DNA of 64,000 nt from Carnobacterium pleistocenium FTR1. GTDB lineage: Bacteria > Bacillota > Bacilli > Lactobacillales > Carnobacteriaceae. Positions 1 through 8,526 of the stretch are shown piece by piece. The notes beneath the pieces are model-generated. The model was not told where the DNA came from. It worked only from the letters and a program-made list of their open reading frames with translations, and did not search any database. Within the stretch, counting starts at the first letter, position 1, and every line of letters starts with the position of its first letter. The DNA lies in the NCBI RefSeq assembly GCF_000744285.1, contig NZ_JQLQ01000002.1, forward strand, positions 2,232,001 through 2,296,000, read 5' to 3'. A program made the position numbers and the translations under genes.

Positions 1-1336
1 CGCGATCTTTGCGCAAATAAACGGTTTCCGTACTAATTAATTTAGGCAATTCAAATGTCACTTCTTCTTTAGAAAGAGCGTAGCCGGTCTTTTTATAGCT
101 GCGGTAGCCATAAAAAAGAATCACTAAACTGCCTACTATCCCAATCGTCCAAGCAAATGACCATAGAAAGTAGGAAATCAAAAGGGTTAAACTGATCCAG
201 CATAAAAGCGGCCATTGAATAAAGCGTCTCAAAGAACGAATTGGAACGACTTGTTGAGCAGGCAGACAGTTAAAATGCGGTACGATTTCACCTCTCAATG
301 AGGCCAGCTGCTCCTTTTTAACAAGTGGCAGCAACACAATTTTGCCTTTTTCATACGATTCACTCGTATCATCTTTCGTAGTTGATTCTTCATCACTTGT
401 GATGCCAACTGACAGTGTCGTGTAGCCAAATAATTTTTGCACCCAATTTTGCTCTTCCCAAACACTTTGAATATTTGCTAAGGCAATGGTTTGGCTCTTC
501 AATTCCAACAACCCTTTTTCAATAGTCAAATGTTCTTTGGTCAATTCAACTTTGTAGTCAAAATTTTTAATGACAGATATAACGTTCCCAATAACATAAA
601 AAATAACAATCGCCAATACAATGATGAACAGTTGCGCTAAGATAGTCGTTTGACTAACGATTGTTTCCGCTTGATCAAACAAAGTGTCTGAAATCAGTTC
701 TTCAAAGATATTCAGTGCTCCCACTAATACAACTAACCCTTTAAGAATAGATCCTCCCATCAAGTTCATTTTTATAATATCGATTAAACTCATCGAATAA
801 AGGGATTTTGTCACTCCCACTTTTTGTAATGAAAAGCCCGTCTGTCGATCGATTTGCTTCTCTCCCGCTTCTTCAGCACTCTGGCTAACCGTTTCCCGCT
901 GCGTTTCTTTTAAATAATGCAGCTGAGTAGCCAACTTCAGTGCATTTTCTTTGGATAAAGCGTCTAAAGCTATCCCTTTTCCTGGCGTCTTGATCTCGAT
1001 CTTCGTCACATTAAAGAGACGATGAATCAAGTTCTCGCTGTAATCAATGCTTTGAATACGGCTAATTTGAACATCTTTTTCTTTTTGAATAAATAATCCA
1101 CTTTTTACCACAAATCGATTGTGATCGATCCAGTACGATGTCCGTATAAATTTCAAAACATCTACCAAGTACACCAAACCAAAAATAGTAAAGAACAGCA
1201 GGGTTAAAATGAGACCCAATCCTTCTAGTCGATAACTTGAAAAAGCAAAGAAAATAATAGGGATAACAAAGGACACCAAGCGATTGTAAGCATCGGTAAT
1301 AAGCGTTAGCGGGTGTAATTTTTTTTCATCATACAT
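1..1336 (-). CDS. PH-domain membrane protein, YdbT-like (C-terminus cut by window edge)
   Basis: The frame is open from an ATG at 1336 to base 1, so about 445 codons are visible and the C-terminus lies outside the window. The product begins MYDEKKLHPLTLI. Two hydrophobic segments fall near residues 20-38 and 40-62, with further membrane pairs near 190-255 and 380-425. Between them are soluble stretches of bacterial PH (bPH2/DUF304) type with the repeated pattern RIQSI (about residue 93) and NIQSV. This is the layout of B. subtilis YdbT. In Bacillus the ydbST pair belongs to the sigma-W envelope-stress regulon; the role here is inferred only. It overlaps the preceding PH gene by 8 nt and has its own SD (GGCGGTG), so the two are probably coupled. 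Confidence 0.8.
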   Translation of the reverse strand, partial: MYDEKKLHPLTLITDAYNRLVSFVIPIIFFAFSSYRLEGLGLILTLLFFTIFGLVYLVDVLKFIRTSYWIDHNRFVVKSGLFIQKEKDVQISRIQSIDYSENLIHRLFNVTKIEIKTPGKGIALDALSKENALKLATQLHYLKETQRETVSQSAEEAGEKQIDRQTGFSLQKVGVTKSLYSMSLIDIIKMNLMGGSILKGLVVLVGALNIFEELISDTLFDQAETIVSQTTILAQLFIIVLAIVIFYVIGNVISVIKNFDYKVELTKEHLTIEKGLLELKSQTIALANIQSVWEEQNWVQKLFGYTTLSVGITSDEESTTKDDTSESYEKGKIVLLPLVKKEQLASLRGEIVPHFNCLPAQQVVPIRSLRRFIQWPLLCWISLTLLISYFLWSFAWTIGIVGSLVILFYGYRSYKKTGYALSKEEVTFELPKLISTETVYLRKDR

Positions 1337-1811
1337 CTGATTTCACCGCCTTTAATTGTTCTAATAACTGAATCCTTAATTCTTCCGCCTCATTTTTTAT
1401 CAGCAATGGAATCTCGTGAACTGTGCCAGCTGTAAAAACTTCTATGATCTGTATGGCGTATATTCGAGTAAGTGGACCTTCTTTTACTGCTACATGTTGG
1501 ATGCGTTCAATTGGGATCAGTGTTCTTTTTTTTAAAAAGATGCCCGTCATGATTTCCAAATGCAACGCGTGCATCTCATAGCGCACGGATTTTAATTTCA
1601 AATACGGAAGGACAAATAAACTCATTGAGAAATCAACAATCGGTAGGATGATCCAAATCGCTATTAACGCTGTAGGCCAATCAAATTCAAGCGTTAAGAC
1701 TATTAAAATCCCAAAGAAAACTAGCGTAAAGAAGCTGCCAATAATGTCTTTTGTCCGTTCATATCGAATGGTACTTTCATCTAATTTTTTTACCGGCAAT
1801 TCTTTATACAT
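1329..1811 (-). CDS. PH-domain membrane protein, YdbS-like
   Basis: A 160-residue protein starting MYKELPVKKLDESTIRYER. Two membrane segments (about residues 25-45 and 50-70) are followed by one bacterial PH domain (bPH2) with the typical stretch IPIERIQHVAVKEGP. It is the short partner of the YdbT-like gene that follows with an 8-nt overlap. A GTG in frame at 1820 gives three more residues, but TAGGAG lies 8 nt upstream of the ATG at 1811 and directly abuts that GTG, so I chose 1811. Function is unknown in detail; homologous pairs are membrane proteins linked to envelope stress and resistance to membrane-active peptides. Confidence 0.8.
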   Translation of the reverse strand: MYKELPVKKLDESTIRYERTKDIIGSFFTLVFFGILIVLTLEFDWPTALIAIWIILPIVDFSMSLFVLPYLKLKSVRYEMHALHLEIMTGIFLKKRTLIPIERIQHVAVKEGPLTRIYAIQIIEVFTAGTVHEIPLLIKNEAEELRIQLLEQLKAVKSDV

Positions 1812-1897
1812 ACCATCCACTCCTAAACTAATATTATTACTTTGAGTGTAGCACTATCTTGAAAATAGTACTATCTTAACAATCTTTTAGAGCACAA

Positions 1898-1938
1898 AAA
1901 AAGTAAGAAACAAATCAATTGATTTGCTTCTTACTTTT
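1898..1938 (-). terminator. Terminator downstream of metQ
   Basis: Near-perfect hairpin made of AAAAGTAAGAA and TTCTTACTTTT arms around a second palindrome (CAAATCAATTGATTTG). An A-run on the plus strand gives the U-tract for minus-strand transcripts. It sits between the end of metQ and the PH genes and separates the two units. Confidence 0.85.
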
Positions 1939-1944
1939 ATTTGA

Positions 1945-2799
1945 TTATTCTTCTACAGGAACAACTGCTCCGTCCCATTCTTCTAAAATAAACTCTTTTA
2001 CTTCATCAGATTTCAATGTTTCCACTAATTTTAAAATAGCAGGATTTTCAGCATCTTCTGAACGAACGGCAATAATATTTGCATATGGAGAAGATGAGCT
2101 TTCAATTGCAACTGAGTCGTTGAGTGGGCTGATATCTTGATCTACTGCAAAGTTTGAATTGATAGCAATTAATTCTGCTTCATCTTGTTGGTACAATGTT
2201 GTCATCAATGCTGGATCATTATCGTATTCAAAGACTAGGTTTTTAGGATTTTCATCAATATCATCAAAAGTAGCCGTTGTAAGATCTACGCCATCTTTCA
2301 CTGTTATTAATCCTGCTTCTTGAAAAATCGCAAGAATTCTTCCCCAGTCTGGTTGATTGTTGCTGACTAAGACCGTTGCACCATCTTCTACCTCATCTAA
2401 GCTTTCGTAGCGTTGAGAAAAAATAGCTAACGGTTCAATATGAATATTTCCAGCATTAACAAAGTCAAAACCATTTTCTTCTACTGCTGCGTCAAAAAAT
2501 GGAATGTGTTGGAAATAGTTAGCATCAATTTCGCCTTCATCTAATGCGATATTTGGGATAACATAATCATTGTAAGTCGTGATATCTAATGTGATGCCTT
2601 CTTCTTCAAGGATGGGTTGAACAAATTCAAGAATTTCAGCATGAGGAACATTGCTGGCCCCAATTTTGATTGTTGTTTCTTCTATAGCTGATCCACCTGT
2701 TTCACTGCTTGTTTCGTTGCTTCCTTCGCTACCACATGCAGCTAAAGTCAGTACCACACCTGTTGTTACTAACGCTGATAAAACTGTTTTCTTTTTCAT
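1945..2799 (-). CDS. metQ: Methionine ABC transporter substrate-binding lipoprotein
   Basis: A 284-residue NlpA/MetQ-family protein. It starts with a lipoprotein signal (MKKKTVLSALVTTGVV then LTLAAC), so Cys22 should be lipidated by Lgt (encoded at 51.0 kb) and anchor it outside the membrane. The mature part has the family pattern KIGASNVPHAEIL, then VQPILEEEGI and NYFQHIPFFD. It delivers L- or D-methionine to the MetNI channel. It is the last gene of metNIQ, with 119 nt to metI and a strong terminator after it. The operon is under the methionine T-box upstream of metN. The SD is AAGGGGG, about 8 nt before the ATG. Substrate specificity rests on family and leader. Confidence 0.95.
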   Translation of the reverse strand: MKKKTVLSALVTTGVVLTLAACGSEGSNETSSETGGSAIEETTIKIGASNVPHAEILEFVQPILEEEGITLDITTYNDYVIPNIALDEGEIDANYFQHIPFFDAAVEENGFDFVNAGNIHIEPLAIFSQRYESLDEVEDGATVLVSNNQPDWGRILAIFQEAGLITVKDGVDLTTATFDDIDENPKNLVFEYDNDPALMTTLYQQDEAELIAINSNFAVDQDISPLNDSVAIESSSSPYANIIAVRSEDAENPAILKLVETLKSDEVKEFILEEWDGAVVPVEE

Positions 2800-2918
2800 C
2801 TTTAAATCCCCCTTGTTTTAAATCTGTTTTTTAAAATGTTAAATCCCCTATTAAACTGCTGTACTTTTTTAGCAACTAATGATTGTAACTTGCCGCTCAT
2901 TTAGCTGTTTTTCCTGTC

Positions 2919-3623
2919 TTAGCGTTTATCGACTTTCTTAACAATCACATCTCCAATAGCTTGGATGATAAAGACGATAACTAAAATAATCAAAGTTGAA
3001 ACCAACGTTACTGCCGGTTGATTACGTTGAAAGCCATCAAGATAGGCTAAGTTTCCTAAACCACCGGCTCCGATAACTCCTGCCATCGCCGTAGCTCCAA
3101 CTAAAGAAATCGTTGTGACGGTAATCCCTGAAACAATAGCCGGTAAGCTTTCTGGAATCAAGACTTTATAAATGATTTGCCATTTGCTAGCTCCCATGGC
3201 TTCAGCTGCTTCAACGACTCCTTTGTCGATTTCTCTAAATCCAATCTCGACTAGTCTTGCAAAGAATGGTGCTGACGAAAGAATCAGCGCCGGCAATGCA
3301 GCTGTTGGCCCAATTATGGATCCAACAAGTGTCTTAGTAATGGGAATCAATAACACGATCAAAATAATAAATGGAATAGAACGGAAGACATTGACTAAGA
3401 TAGCCACTACGCGATAAAGTGTTTTGGCGAATACCGAATTCTTTCCGTTTGTTTCATATAATAATAGCCCAAGTAATAATCCGGCAAAAAAGATGATCAC
3501 CACTGATCCAATTGTCATGAAGATTGTTTCTGTTGTTGCTTCTTGCATTTTTTCCCAATCGACTTCTGCAAAATCGACGTATTGTGATAAAACACTGGTA
3601 CCAAAATTAAGATTCGACAACAT
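2919..3623 (-). CDS. metI: Methionine ABC transporter permease
   Basis: A 234-residue integral membrane protein with about five transmembrane segments and the EAA loop that docks on the ATPase (EAAEAMGASKWQIIYKV, about residues 140-156). It is the membrane channel of the MetNIQ importer. The ATG at 3623 follows GAGGTGG at 6 nt and lies within the last 17 nt of metN, so translation is probably coupled. The length and the LVGATAMAGVIGAGGLG signature fit MetI. Confidence is high because the neighbours supply the matching ATPase and binding lipoprotein. Confidence 0.95.
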   Translation of the reverse strand: MLSNLNFGTSVLSQYVDFAEVDWEKMQEATTETIFMTIGSVVIIFFAGLLLGLLLYETNGKNSVFAKTLYRVVAILVNVFRSIPFIILIVLLIPITKTLVGSIIGPTAALPALILSSAPFFARLVEIGFREIDKGVVEAAEAMGASKWQIIYKVLIPESLPAIVSGITVTTISLVGATAMAGVIGAGGLGNLAYLDGFQRNQPAVTLVSTLIILVIVFIIQAIGDVIVKKVDKR

Positions 3624-4647
3624 GTTCTACCACCTCAACTTCTACTTTTAATTTTCTTAACTCTTCAATAGCGATTTGTATTTTTTGATTCTCACCTGTA
3701 AGTTGAACATACAGTGAGCCAATAGCACCTTCTTGTGTTTGTTGAATGCTTCCTTGGATGATGCTTAAATCGACTCCATCTTCTCGAACGATTTTTGACA
3801 TGATCGGCATCTTAGCTTGCTGTCCATGAAACGTTAAGTGGACGATTTTTCCTTCAGGATATTCCGCTAATAATTCCTCAAAGATCATATTTGTGTCTTC
3901 GCTATCTGGATTTGAATCTTGGCGGATAAATCGTTTGGTTATATCTTGTTGTGGCTTTTTGAACACATCGATAACTGAACCTTCTTCAACGATTTTTCCA
4001 TCATCCATAACCGCAACTTTATCACAAATTTTTCGAATAACATGCATTTCATGCGTGATCAATACGATGGTTAAATTTAAACGCTTATTGATATCCAATA
4101 ATAAATCTAACACTTCGTCCGTTGTCTGCGGATCAAGCGCACTTGTTGCTTCGTCACAAAGCAATAACGTTGGATCGTTGGCTAGAGCTCTTGCTATTCC
4201 AACACGTTGCTTTTGACCACCTGACAATTGTGAAGGATAAGCTTTTTCTCTTCCTTCTAATCCTACTAAATTAATCAATTCTTTTGCTTTAGCTTCACGT
4301 TCTGCTTTAGGCAAGTTGGCTAACTCAAGTGGAAATGCAATGTTTTCTTCTACGGTTCTTGACCATAAAAGGTTGAAATGTTGAAAAATCATCCCAATTT
4401 TTTGGCGTTCTTTTCTAAGAGATTTCCCTTTTAGTTGTGAAATAATCTTCCCTTCAACGGCAACTGTGCCATCCGTTGGTATTTCTAAACCGTTAAACAT
4501 TCGGACCAATGTACTTTTTCCGGCACCTGAGTAGCCCACGATGCCATAAATTTCACCATCTTTGATTGAGATATTTATGTCCTTTACCGCTGTTAAACTG
4601 CCTTGTTTGGTTTGAAATACCTTTTTTATATTTTTTAATTCAATCAC
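3607..4647 (-). CDS. metN: Methionine ABC transporter ATP-binding protein
   Basis: A 346-residue ABC ATPase. It shows Walker A (GYSGAGKS, about residue 38), the Q-loop (MIFQHFNLL), the signature LSGGQKQR, Walker B (LLLCDEATSALD) and a switch His (LITHEM). After residue 265 there is a regulatory NIL/ACT-like domain, which in MetN binds methionine and shuts import when the cell is replete. The start is GTG at 4647, preceded by AGGAGGT at 9 nt. It is the first gene of metNIQ and directly follows the T-box leader, so its transcription should depend on uncharged tRNA-Met. Confidence 0.95.
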   Translation of the reverse strand: MIELKNIKKVFQTKQGSLTAVKDINISIKDGEIYGIVGYSGAGKSTLVRMFNGLEIPTDGTVAVEGKIISQLKGKSLRKERQKIGMIFQHFNLLWSRTVEENIAFPLELANLPKAEREAKAKELINLVGLEGREKAYPSQLSGGQKQRVGIARALANDPTLLLCDEATSALDPQTTDEVLDLLLDINKRLNLTIVLITHEMHVIRKICDKVAVMDDGKIVEEGSVIDVFKKPQQDITKRFIRQDSNPDSEDTNMIFEELLAEYPEGKIVHLTFHGQQAKMPIMSKIVREDGVDLSIIQGSIQQTQEGAIGSLYVQLTGENQKIQIAIEELRKLKVEVEVVEHVVES

Positions 4648-4670
4648 TTTAGCTACACCTCCTATTTTAT

Positions 4671-4990
4671 TGAAATAAAAAAACTCTCATCCTTATACTA
4701 AGCACACTGCTCACTATAAGGACGAAAGTTTCGAATTTTCGTGTTACCACCTTAATTTATTGATTTATTGCTAAATCAACCTCTTCCAGTACTCAAGCTT
4801 TTTTCAACTCTTTTATACTGCGGCACGTTATCGGGTGCACCCGGAATAGGCTTATGCAAAGCATTCACTCATTCTGCTCAAAGACCATCTTCGGTTCAAT
4901 TCCCATTACCTTTTTTCAGCAAACAAGGCTCTCTATGAATGGTTATTACGAACGTACTCTTCTTATCATCGCGTTATTGATATTTAATAT
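4671..4990 (-). promoter_or_regulatory. T-box leader (probably methionine-specific) upstream of metNIQ
   Basis: Read on the minus strand, the leader contains the conserved T-box core AAGGTGGTAACACG (4740-4753). This is followed by a terminator hairpin with arms TCCTTATA/TATAAGGA (4690-4722) and a U-run at 4684-4671. The upstream part folds as a long stem I. In its 3' side the stretch GCAGAATGAGTG offers an AUG specifier at 4872-4870. T-boxes read through when the matching tRNA is uncharged, so the call is a tRNA-Met-sensing antitermination switch. Lactobacillales are known to use Met T-boxes where bacilli use S-boxes. The T-box core is seen; the exact specifier is inferred. Confidence 0.88.
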
Positions 4991-5019
4991 ATTCTAACAG
5001 AGCTCTTTTTTTCTGTCAA
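4991..5019 (-). promoter_or_regulatory. Promoter of the metNIQ T-box transcript
   Basis: On the minus strand TTGACA (5019-5014), a 17-nt spacer and TAGAAT (4996-4991) form a near-consensus sigma-A promoter. It ends a few bases before the start of the T-box leader. Confidence 0.85.
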
Positions 5020-5035
5020 CTATATATTACAGCTT

Positions 5036-5389
5036 TTACCAGATTTCAACTGACAATTTGTCAAAAGTAGCAGGTTCTATATCTTTCACTTCAAGAATCC
5101 AATTGTCTTTTTTATCTGTACTGTTTAATTTTTCAGGATTATCTGTTAACTCTGTATGGAACTTAACAACAATACCCGTTAGAGGAGACAGCAATTCAGT
5201 GACTGCTTTTGCTCCTTCAACGCCTAGTAAAACATCTTCTTCTTTTACTTCAGCTAATGTGTTAGGAAGTTCGACAAACATCACTTCACCTATATCATCT
5301 TGACCTTTTTCAGATAACCCAACACGGTAGTTTTCGCCTTCTTTTAATACCCATAAGCCATTTTCGCTGTATCTCATTTGTTGTTCCAA
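5036..5389 (-). CDS. gcvH: Glycine cleavage H-protein-like lipoyl domain protein
   Basis: A 117-residue H-protein homologue. The lipoyl-lysine hairpin is recognisable as GVEGAKAVTELLSPLTG, with Lys in the position that carries lipoate, and VGLSEKGQDDIGEVMFVELP matches the family N-terminal half. No gcvT or gcvP is nearby, so a role as lipoate carrier or relay, rather than in glycine cleavage, is plausible (inference). I chose a TTG start at 5389 because AGGAG lies 8 nt upstream; the first internal ATG is 20 nt from that SD, and a longer frame would run into the upstream gene. It follows the Spx/ArsC-like gene by 11 nt, a pairing also known in B. subtilis (yusI-gcvH). Confidence 0.82.
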   Translation of the reverse strand: MEQQMRYSENGLWVLKEGENYRVGLSEKGQDDIGEVMFVELPNTLAEVKEEDVLLGVEGAKAVTELLSPLTGIVVKFHTELTDNPEKLNSTDKKDNWILEVKDIEPATFDKLSVEIW

Positions 5390-5400
5390 TCGAATCACTC

Positions 5401-5772
5401 CTATCTCTTTTCGTTTCTGTCTCCCCACGTTTTTTCATAGACGTCTTCTTTAAAACCCAGAGTCGTTGTTTTTCCATCTGTCAACAACGGTCTTTTGATC
5501 AACATGCCTTCTGTTGCCAATACTGTGGCGCCTTCATCGATTGCCATATTGGGTACACGTGATTTCAGCTCTAATTCGCGGTACCTATTTCCGCTAGTAT
5601 TGAAAAATCGGATAAGAGGAAGATCAGACTGCTTTATTAAATCAACTAACGTTTCTTGTGTTGGTGGAGTATCAATCATATTTATCGCTTGATACTCTAT
5701 CGCCTGCTGGTCTAACCATTTCCTTGCTGCTTTACATGTTGAACAAGTAGGGTGTTGATATAGTTTAAGCAT
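5401..5772 (-). CDS. Spx/ArsC-family thioredoxin-fold protein (YusI-like)
   Basis: A 123-residue member of the ArsC/Spx family with a redox motif CSTC at residues 10-13 (LYQHPTCSTCKAARKWL). The conserved IRFFNTSGN and LIKRPLL stretches are present. The CxxC resembles Spx more than classic arsenate reductase, yet there is no arsenic gene nearby, and the closest known layout is B. subtilis yusI next to gcvH. It could be a redox regulator or a reductase; the sequence does not decide. SD TAGGAG is about 8 nt before ATG. It forms a two-gene unit with gcvH. Confidence 0.85.
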   Translation of the reverse strand: MLKLYQHPTCSTCKAARKWLDQQAIEYQAINMIDTPPTQETLVDLIKQSDLPLIRFFNTSGNRYRELELKSRVPNMAIDEGATVLATEGMLIKRPLLTDGKTTTLGFKEDVYEKTWGDRNEKR

Positions 5773-5802
5773 TTTAGCTCACTCCTATCGTCCGTCACGT
5801 TT

Positions 5803-6978
5803 TTATTTGAAACTTTCGTCTTCTTCAGAAAACATGTAGCTGCGGTAATGATACCTCATGGACATGATCAATCCAACACCCATCATATTTCCTAACAACG
5901 CCGTTCCCCCTTGAGAAATAAACGGCAGTGGTATCCCAGTTAATGGAAGTAGCCCAATACTCATACCGATATTTTCAAAAACATGGAACAAAATCATCAT
6001 AATGACACCCGTTGCGATATAAGCGTAAAATTCATTTTTCGTATCAAAACAAATACGGATCATTTGATAAATCAATAAAAAGTAGATGAAAATCAAAATG
6101 CAACTGCCGAGAAAACCAAAATTTTCGCCAATTGTTGAAAAAATCATATCTGACTCTCGAACTGGCACATAAACTTCTGAGGTTCCAAAGCCTTTACCAA
6201 GCATTCTCCCTGAGCCTATCGCTTTTATACTCTGGATCAATTGATAGGATGTATCTCCTGAGTCTCCATAAGGATTTAGCCAAGAGTCTATTCGAGAGAA
6301 TTGATACGGTTTAAAACCCAATTGTAGTAGAAATTCTCGATTGTACACTACTAGAGCGAGCAAGGTCCCCCCAAGTGCCGCAACTCCAGTAAATAATGGC
6401 AGAATGATTTTCCACGTGATGCCTGATATCAGCACTAAACCAATAATAATAGCGATAAATACAAGTGTTGAACCTAAATCATTTTGTAACATGACCAGTA
6501 TTAGTGGCGGAACTGAAGTTAGCATAATCTTTCCTATTAATAAGAAATCAGTTTTAGGGAAATGGTTTAAGTAGTCGCCATTATGTTTTGTGACTACACG
6601 AGCGAGCATAAGAATAAAGGAAATTTTCATAATTTCGGAGGGCTGGAAGGTCAGTCGACCTATCTTAAACCAACTTTTGGCTCCAGTACTCAATTCTGTA
6701 GGGCGATCATAAAGGAATAAAACAAGCACTAACAGAAAGAGCCCTATACCATATGCAACCGGCGCTAATTTCCATAATTGCTCCGAATCAAATTGCATAA
6801 TAACAATGATGGCAACTGTGCCAACTACATACCAGATTACTTGCATTAGCGTAGCTCCCATACCACCGCCAGCATCCAAAGAAGTCGTTGAGAAGATAGT
6901 CGCAATACTAATGATTGCTAGCAACAAGACGGATAAGATGATTCCATAATCTATTTTTGTTTCTTTGTTCTCTGTCAT
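5803..6978 (-). CDS. rodA: SEDS-family peptidoglycan polymerase, RodA type
   Basis: A 391-residue polytopic protein of the RodA/FtsW/SpoVE family with about ten membrane segments. Diagnostic stretches are RPTELSTGAKSWFKIG, FQPSEIMKISFILMLAR, QNDLGSTLV, and near the C-terminus PLPFISQGGTALL. These proteins polymerise lipid II into glycan strands together with a class B penicillin-binding protein. The RodA rather than FtsW call rests on length and on the absence of division genes nearby, so it is an inference. It is probably transcribed alone from the AT-rich stretch at 6980-7055. Confidence 0.88.
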   Translation of the reverse strand: MTENKETKIDYGIILSVLLLAIISIATIFSTTSLDAGGGMGATLMQVIWYVVGTVAIIVIMQFDSEQLWKLAPVAYGIGLFLLVLVLFLYDRPTELSTGAKSWFKIGRLTFQPSEIMKISFILMLARVVTKHNGDYLNHFPKTDFLLIGKIMLTSVPPLILVMLQNDLGSTLVFIAIIIGLVLISGITWKIILPLFTGVAALGGTLLALVVYNREFLLQLGFKPYQFSRIDSWLNPYGDSGDTSYQLIQSIKAIGSGRMLGKGFGTSEVYVPVRESDMIFSTIGENFGFLGSCILIFIYFLLIYQMIRICFDTKNEFYAYIATGVIMMILFHVFENIGMSIGLLPLTGIPLPFISQGGTALLGNMMGVGLIMSMRYHYRSYMFSEEDESFK

Positions 6979-7058
6979 TTTTTAACATTCTCCTTGTGTC
7001 CTATCTGTTAAAAATTTCTTTATCAAACTTCATTCATTATATAAGAAATCAAATCTAA

Positions 7059-7081
7059 AAAAAAGACTTCTCGTCTTTTTT
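7059..7081. terminator. Small hairpin, second terminator between yihY and rodA
   Basis: AAAAAAGAC and GTCTTTTTT arms with a 5-nt loop. The run of A/T on both sides would let it act on either strand. It lies about 40 nt beyond the larger yihY terminator, so the two may work in tandem. Confidence 0.5.
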
Positions 7082-7122
7082 AGAGAAATCTTACAATACT
7101 GTCCTGCTAAAAGTAACTGAGC

Positions 7123-7158
7123 AAAAAGAAAACTGAATGAGGTTTCAGTTTTCTTTTT
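7123..7158 (-). terminator. Terminator of the yihY-like gene, overlapping its stop codon
   Basis: A perfect 15-bp hairpin (AAAAAGAAAACTGAA and its complement, 6-nt loop). The yihY stop codon at 7147-7145 and its last codons sit inside the first arm. The arm ends in a run of U on the minus strand. Confidence 0.8.
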
Positions 7159-8131
7159 GTTTTTCGACTGTTTTTACTTTAATTAATTTTTTATGTTGAA
7201 TCGAATCTAAACTATCTGGATATTCTTTTGGTCTATCGTCTTTTTCGGCTTCGTCTTTCTCAAGTTTAACTTCATTAACTGATTTACCCATTTTATATTC
7301 AAAATAAACTGAATTGATCAGTCCACCTAATAATAAAATTATTGCTGATAAATAAAGCCAGACCATTAAAACAATGAATACCCCGAACGTCGCGCTAGCC
7401 GCTGCTTCTCCTCCAGCAAATTGGATATAAAGCGTAAATGCTTGAGATAAAATCAACCAACCTATTGTAGTAAATACAGCTCCTGGAACAGCATATTTAA
7501 TTTTCAAACGATTATTTGGTACTAAAAAATAAACCATGGTTAGGACTAGAATCAAGACAACAAGCAAAACTAGCCATCTATAACCAAACACTTGCAGAAT
7601 GATTCCCAGATCGATTCCCAAGAAATCTTGGACAAATAACAAAATTTGTTCCCCAAAAACAAAAATAAAAATCAATGACCCTACGATAGCCACCATGGCT
7701 AATTGAACCAAAAATGATACTAATCGGACAATAATAAAGTTTTCTCTCGCTTTTACTCCATAAACGCTATTCAACACATTTTGTAAAGCGTTAAATGCTT
7801 TACTAGCAGCCCATAATGACGTAATAAGTCCGATAGAAATAGCTCCTCCACTTGAACTACTTAAATAATTTTCTAGTATCGGTGCTAGGATATTGTAAAT
7901 ATCTGGTGGAACTCCTGTTTCTAAAAGTGGCAATACATCAGATGCTCGGATAGGAAAGAGCGGAATAACATTAGCTACAACCAATAAAATAGGAAATAAA
8001 GATAGCAAACTAAAGTAAGCCAATTCGGCTGCATTTGAGGAAACTTCAGCTCGTTCCCAATTGGGTTTTGCGACTTCTAGGATAGATTTCAATTTGTCTT
8101 TAAAAGAAGCTTGTTTAGTATTCGTTGCCAA
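7145..8131 (-). CDS. YihY/BrkB-family membrane protein
   Basis: A 328-residue polytopic protein with six predicted membrane segments and the family stretch AELAYFSLLSLFPILLVVANVIP near the N-terminus, plus LWAASKAFNALQ and FGVFIVLMVWLYLSA. The family was once misnamed RNase BN; the true function is unknown. It has a charged C-terminal tail of about 50 residues. GTG at 8140 is one base from the SD, whereas TTG at 8131 has AAAGGA at 9 nt, so 8131 is preferred. It is a single-gene unit. Confidence 0.85.
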   Translation of the reverse strand: MATNTKQASFKDKLKSILEVAKPNWERAEVSSNAAELAYFSLLSLFPILLVVANVIPLFPIRASDVLPLLETGVPPDIYNILAPILENYLSSSSGGAISIGLITSLWAASKAFNALQNVLNSVYGVKARENFIIVRLVSFLVQLAMVAIVGSLIFIFVFGEQILLFVQDFLGIDLGIILQVFGYRWLVLLVVLILVLTMVYFLVPNNRLKIKYAVPGAVFTTIGWLILSQAFTLYIQFAGGEAAASATFGVFIVLMVWLYLSAIILLLGGLINSVYFEYKMGKSVNEVKLEKDEAEKDDRPKEYPDSLDSIQHKKLIKVKTVEKQKEN

Positions 8132-8224
8132 AACGACCACATCCTTTACATTATATATAGAAAAAGCATAGCATAATTGAATTTAAAAAGCATTTAGGAA
8201 GCTTTTAGTTCAGCAAGAAACGCA

Positions 8225-8259
8225 AAAAAAACAACCCTGAAAAACAAGGTTGTTTTTTT
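8225..8259 (-). terminator. Terminator of the DUF2969 gene
   Basis: Hairpin AAAAAAACAACC / GGTTGTTTTTTT directly after the stop codon of the DUF2969 gene, with a strong U-tract on the minus strand. Confidence 0.85.
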
Positions 8260-8263
8260 GGAT

Positions 8264-8494
8264 TTACATTTGGTGTAAATTATAGTCCATAATTAATTTG
8301 TTTATGCCTTCATCGACAGTTCTTACTTTAGACTCTGTTCCTGAGTTCGTTGTTACAGTAACTGTTTGTCCTTCTCTTTGTTGCAATTGACCAATTTTTT
8401 TATCATTCACATACAACTCTAACTCGATGAAACCTTCTCTGTTATTAGGGGTTTCTTTTACTTCTACTTGAACTTTTTTATTTCCTTTAGACAT
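8264..8494 (-). CDS. DUF2969 family small protein
   Basis: A 76-residue, highly charged soluble protein (MSKGNKKVQVEVKETPNN, then YVNDKKIGQLQQREGQ) matching the DUF2969 family, which is largely confined to Lactobacillales. Function unknown. It has no signal peptide or membrane segment. It stands alone, with a hairpin terminator 5 nt downstream. A 14-bp perfect palindrome lies about 35 nt upstream at a possible -10 element. Confidence 0.82.
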   Translation of the reverse strand: MSKGNKKVQVEVKETPNNREGFIELELYVNDKKIGQLQQREGQTVTVTTNSGTESKVRTVDEGINKLIMDYNLHQM

Positions 8495-8526
8495 GTGAAT
8501 GCTCCTTTTGCAGTTAATCTCTCTAT

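Noticed and set aside
5401-5772. Arsenate reductase call for the CxxC protein
   Set aside because: Family match only; CSTC and the gcvH neighbour fit YusI/Spx-like better, and no arsenic genes are present.
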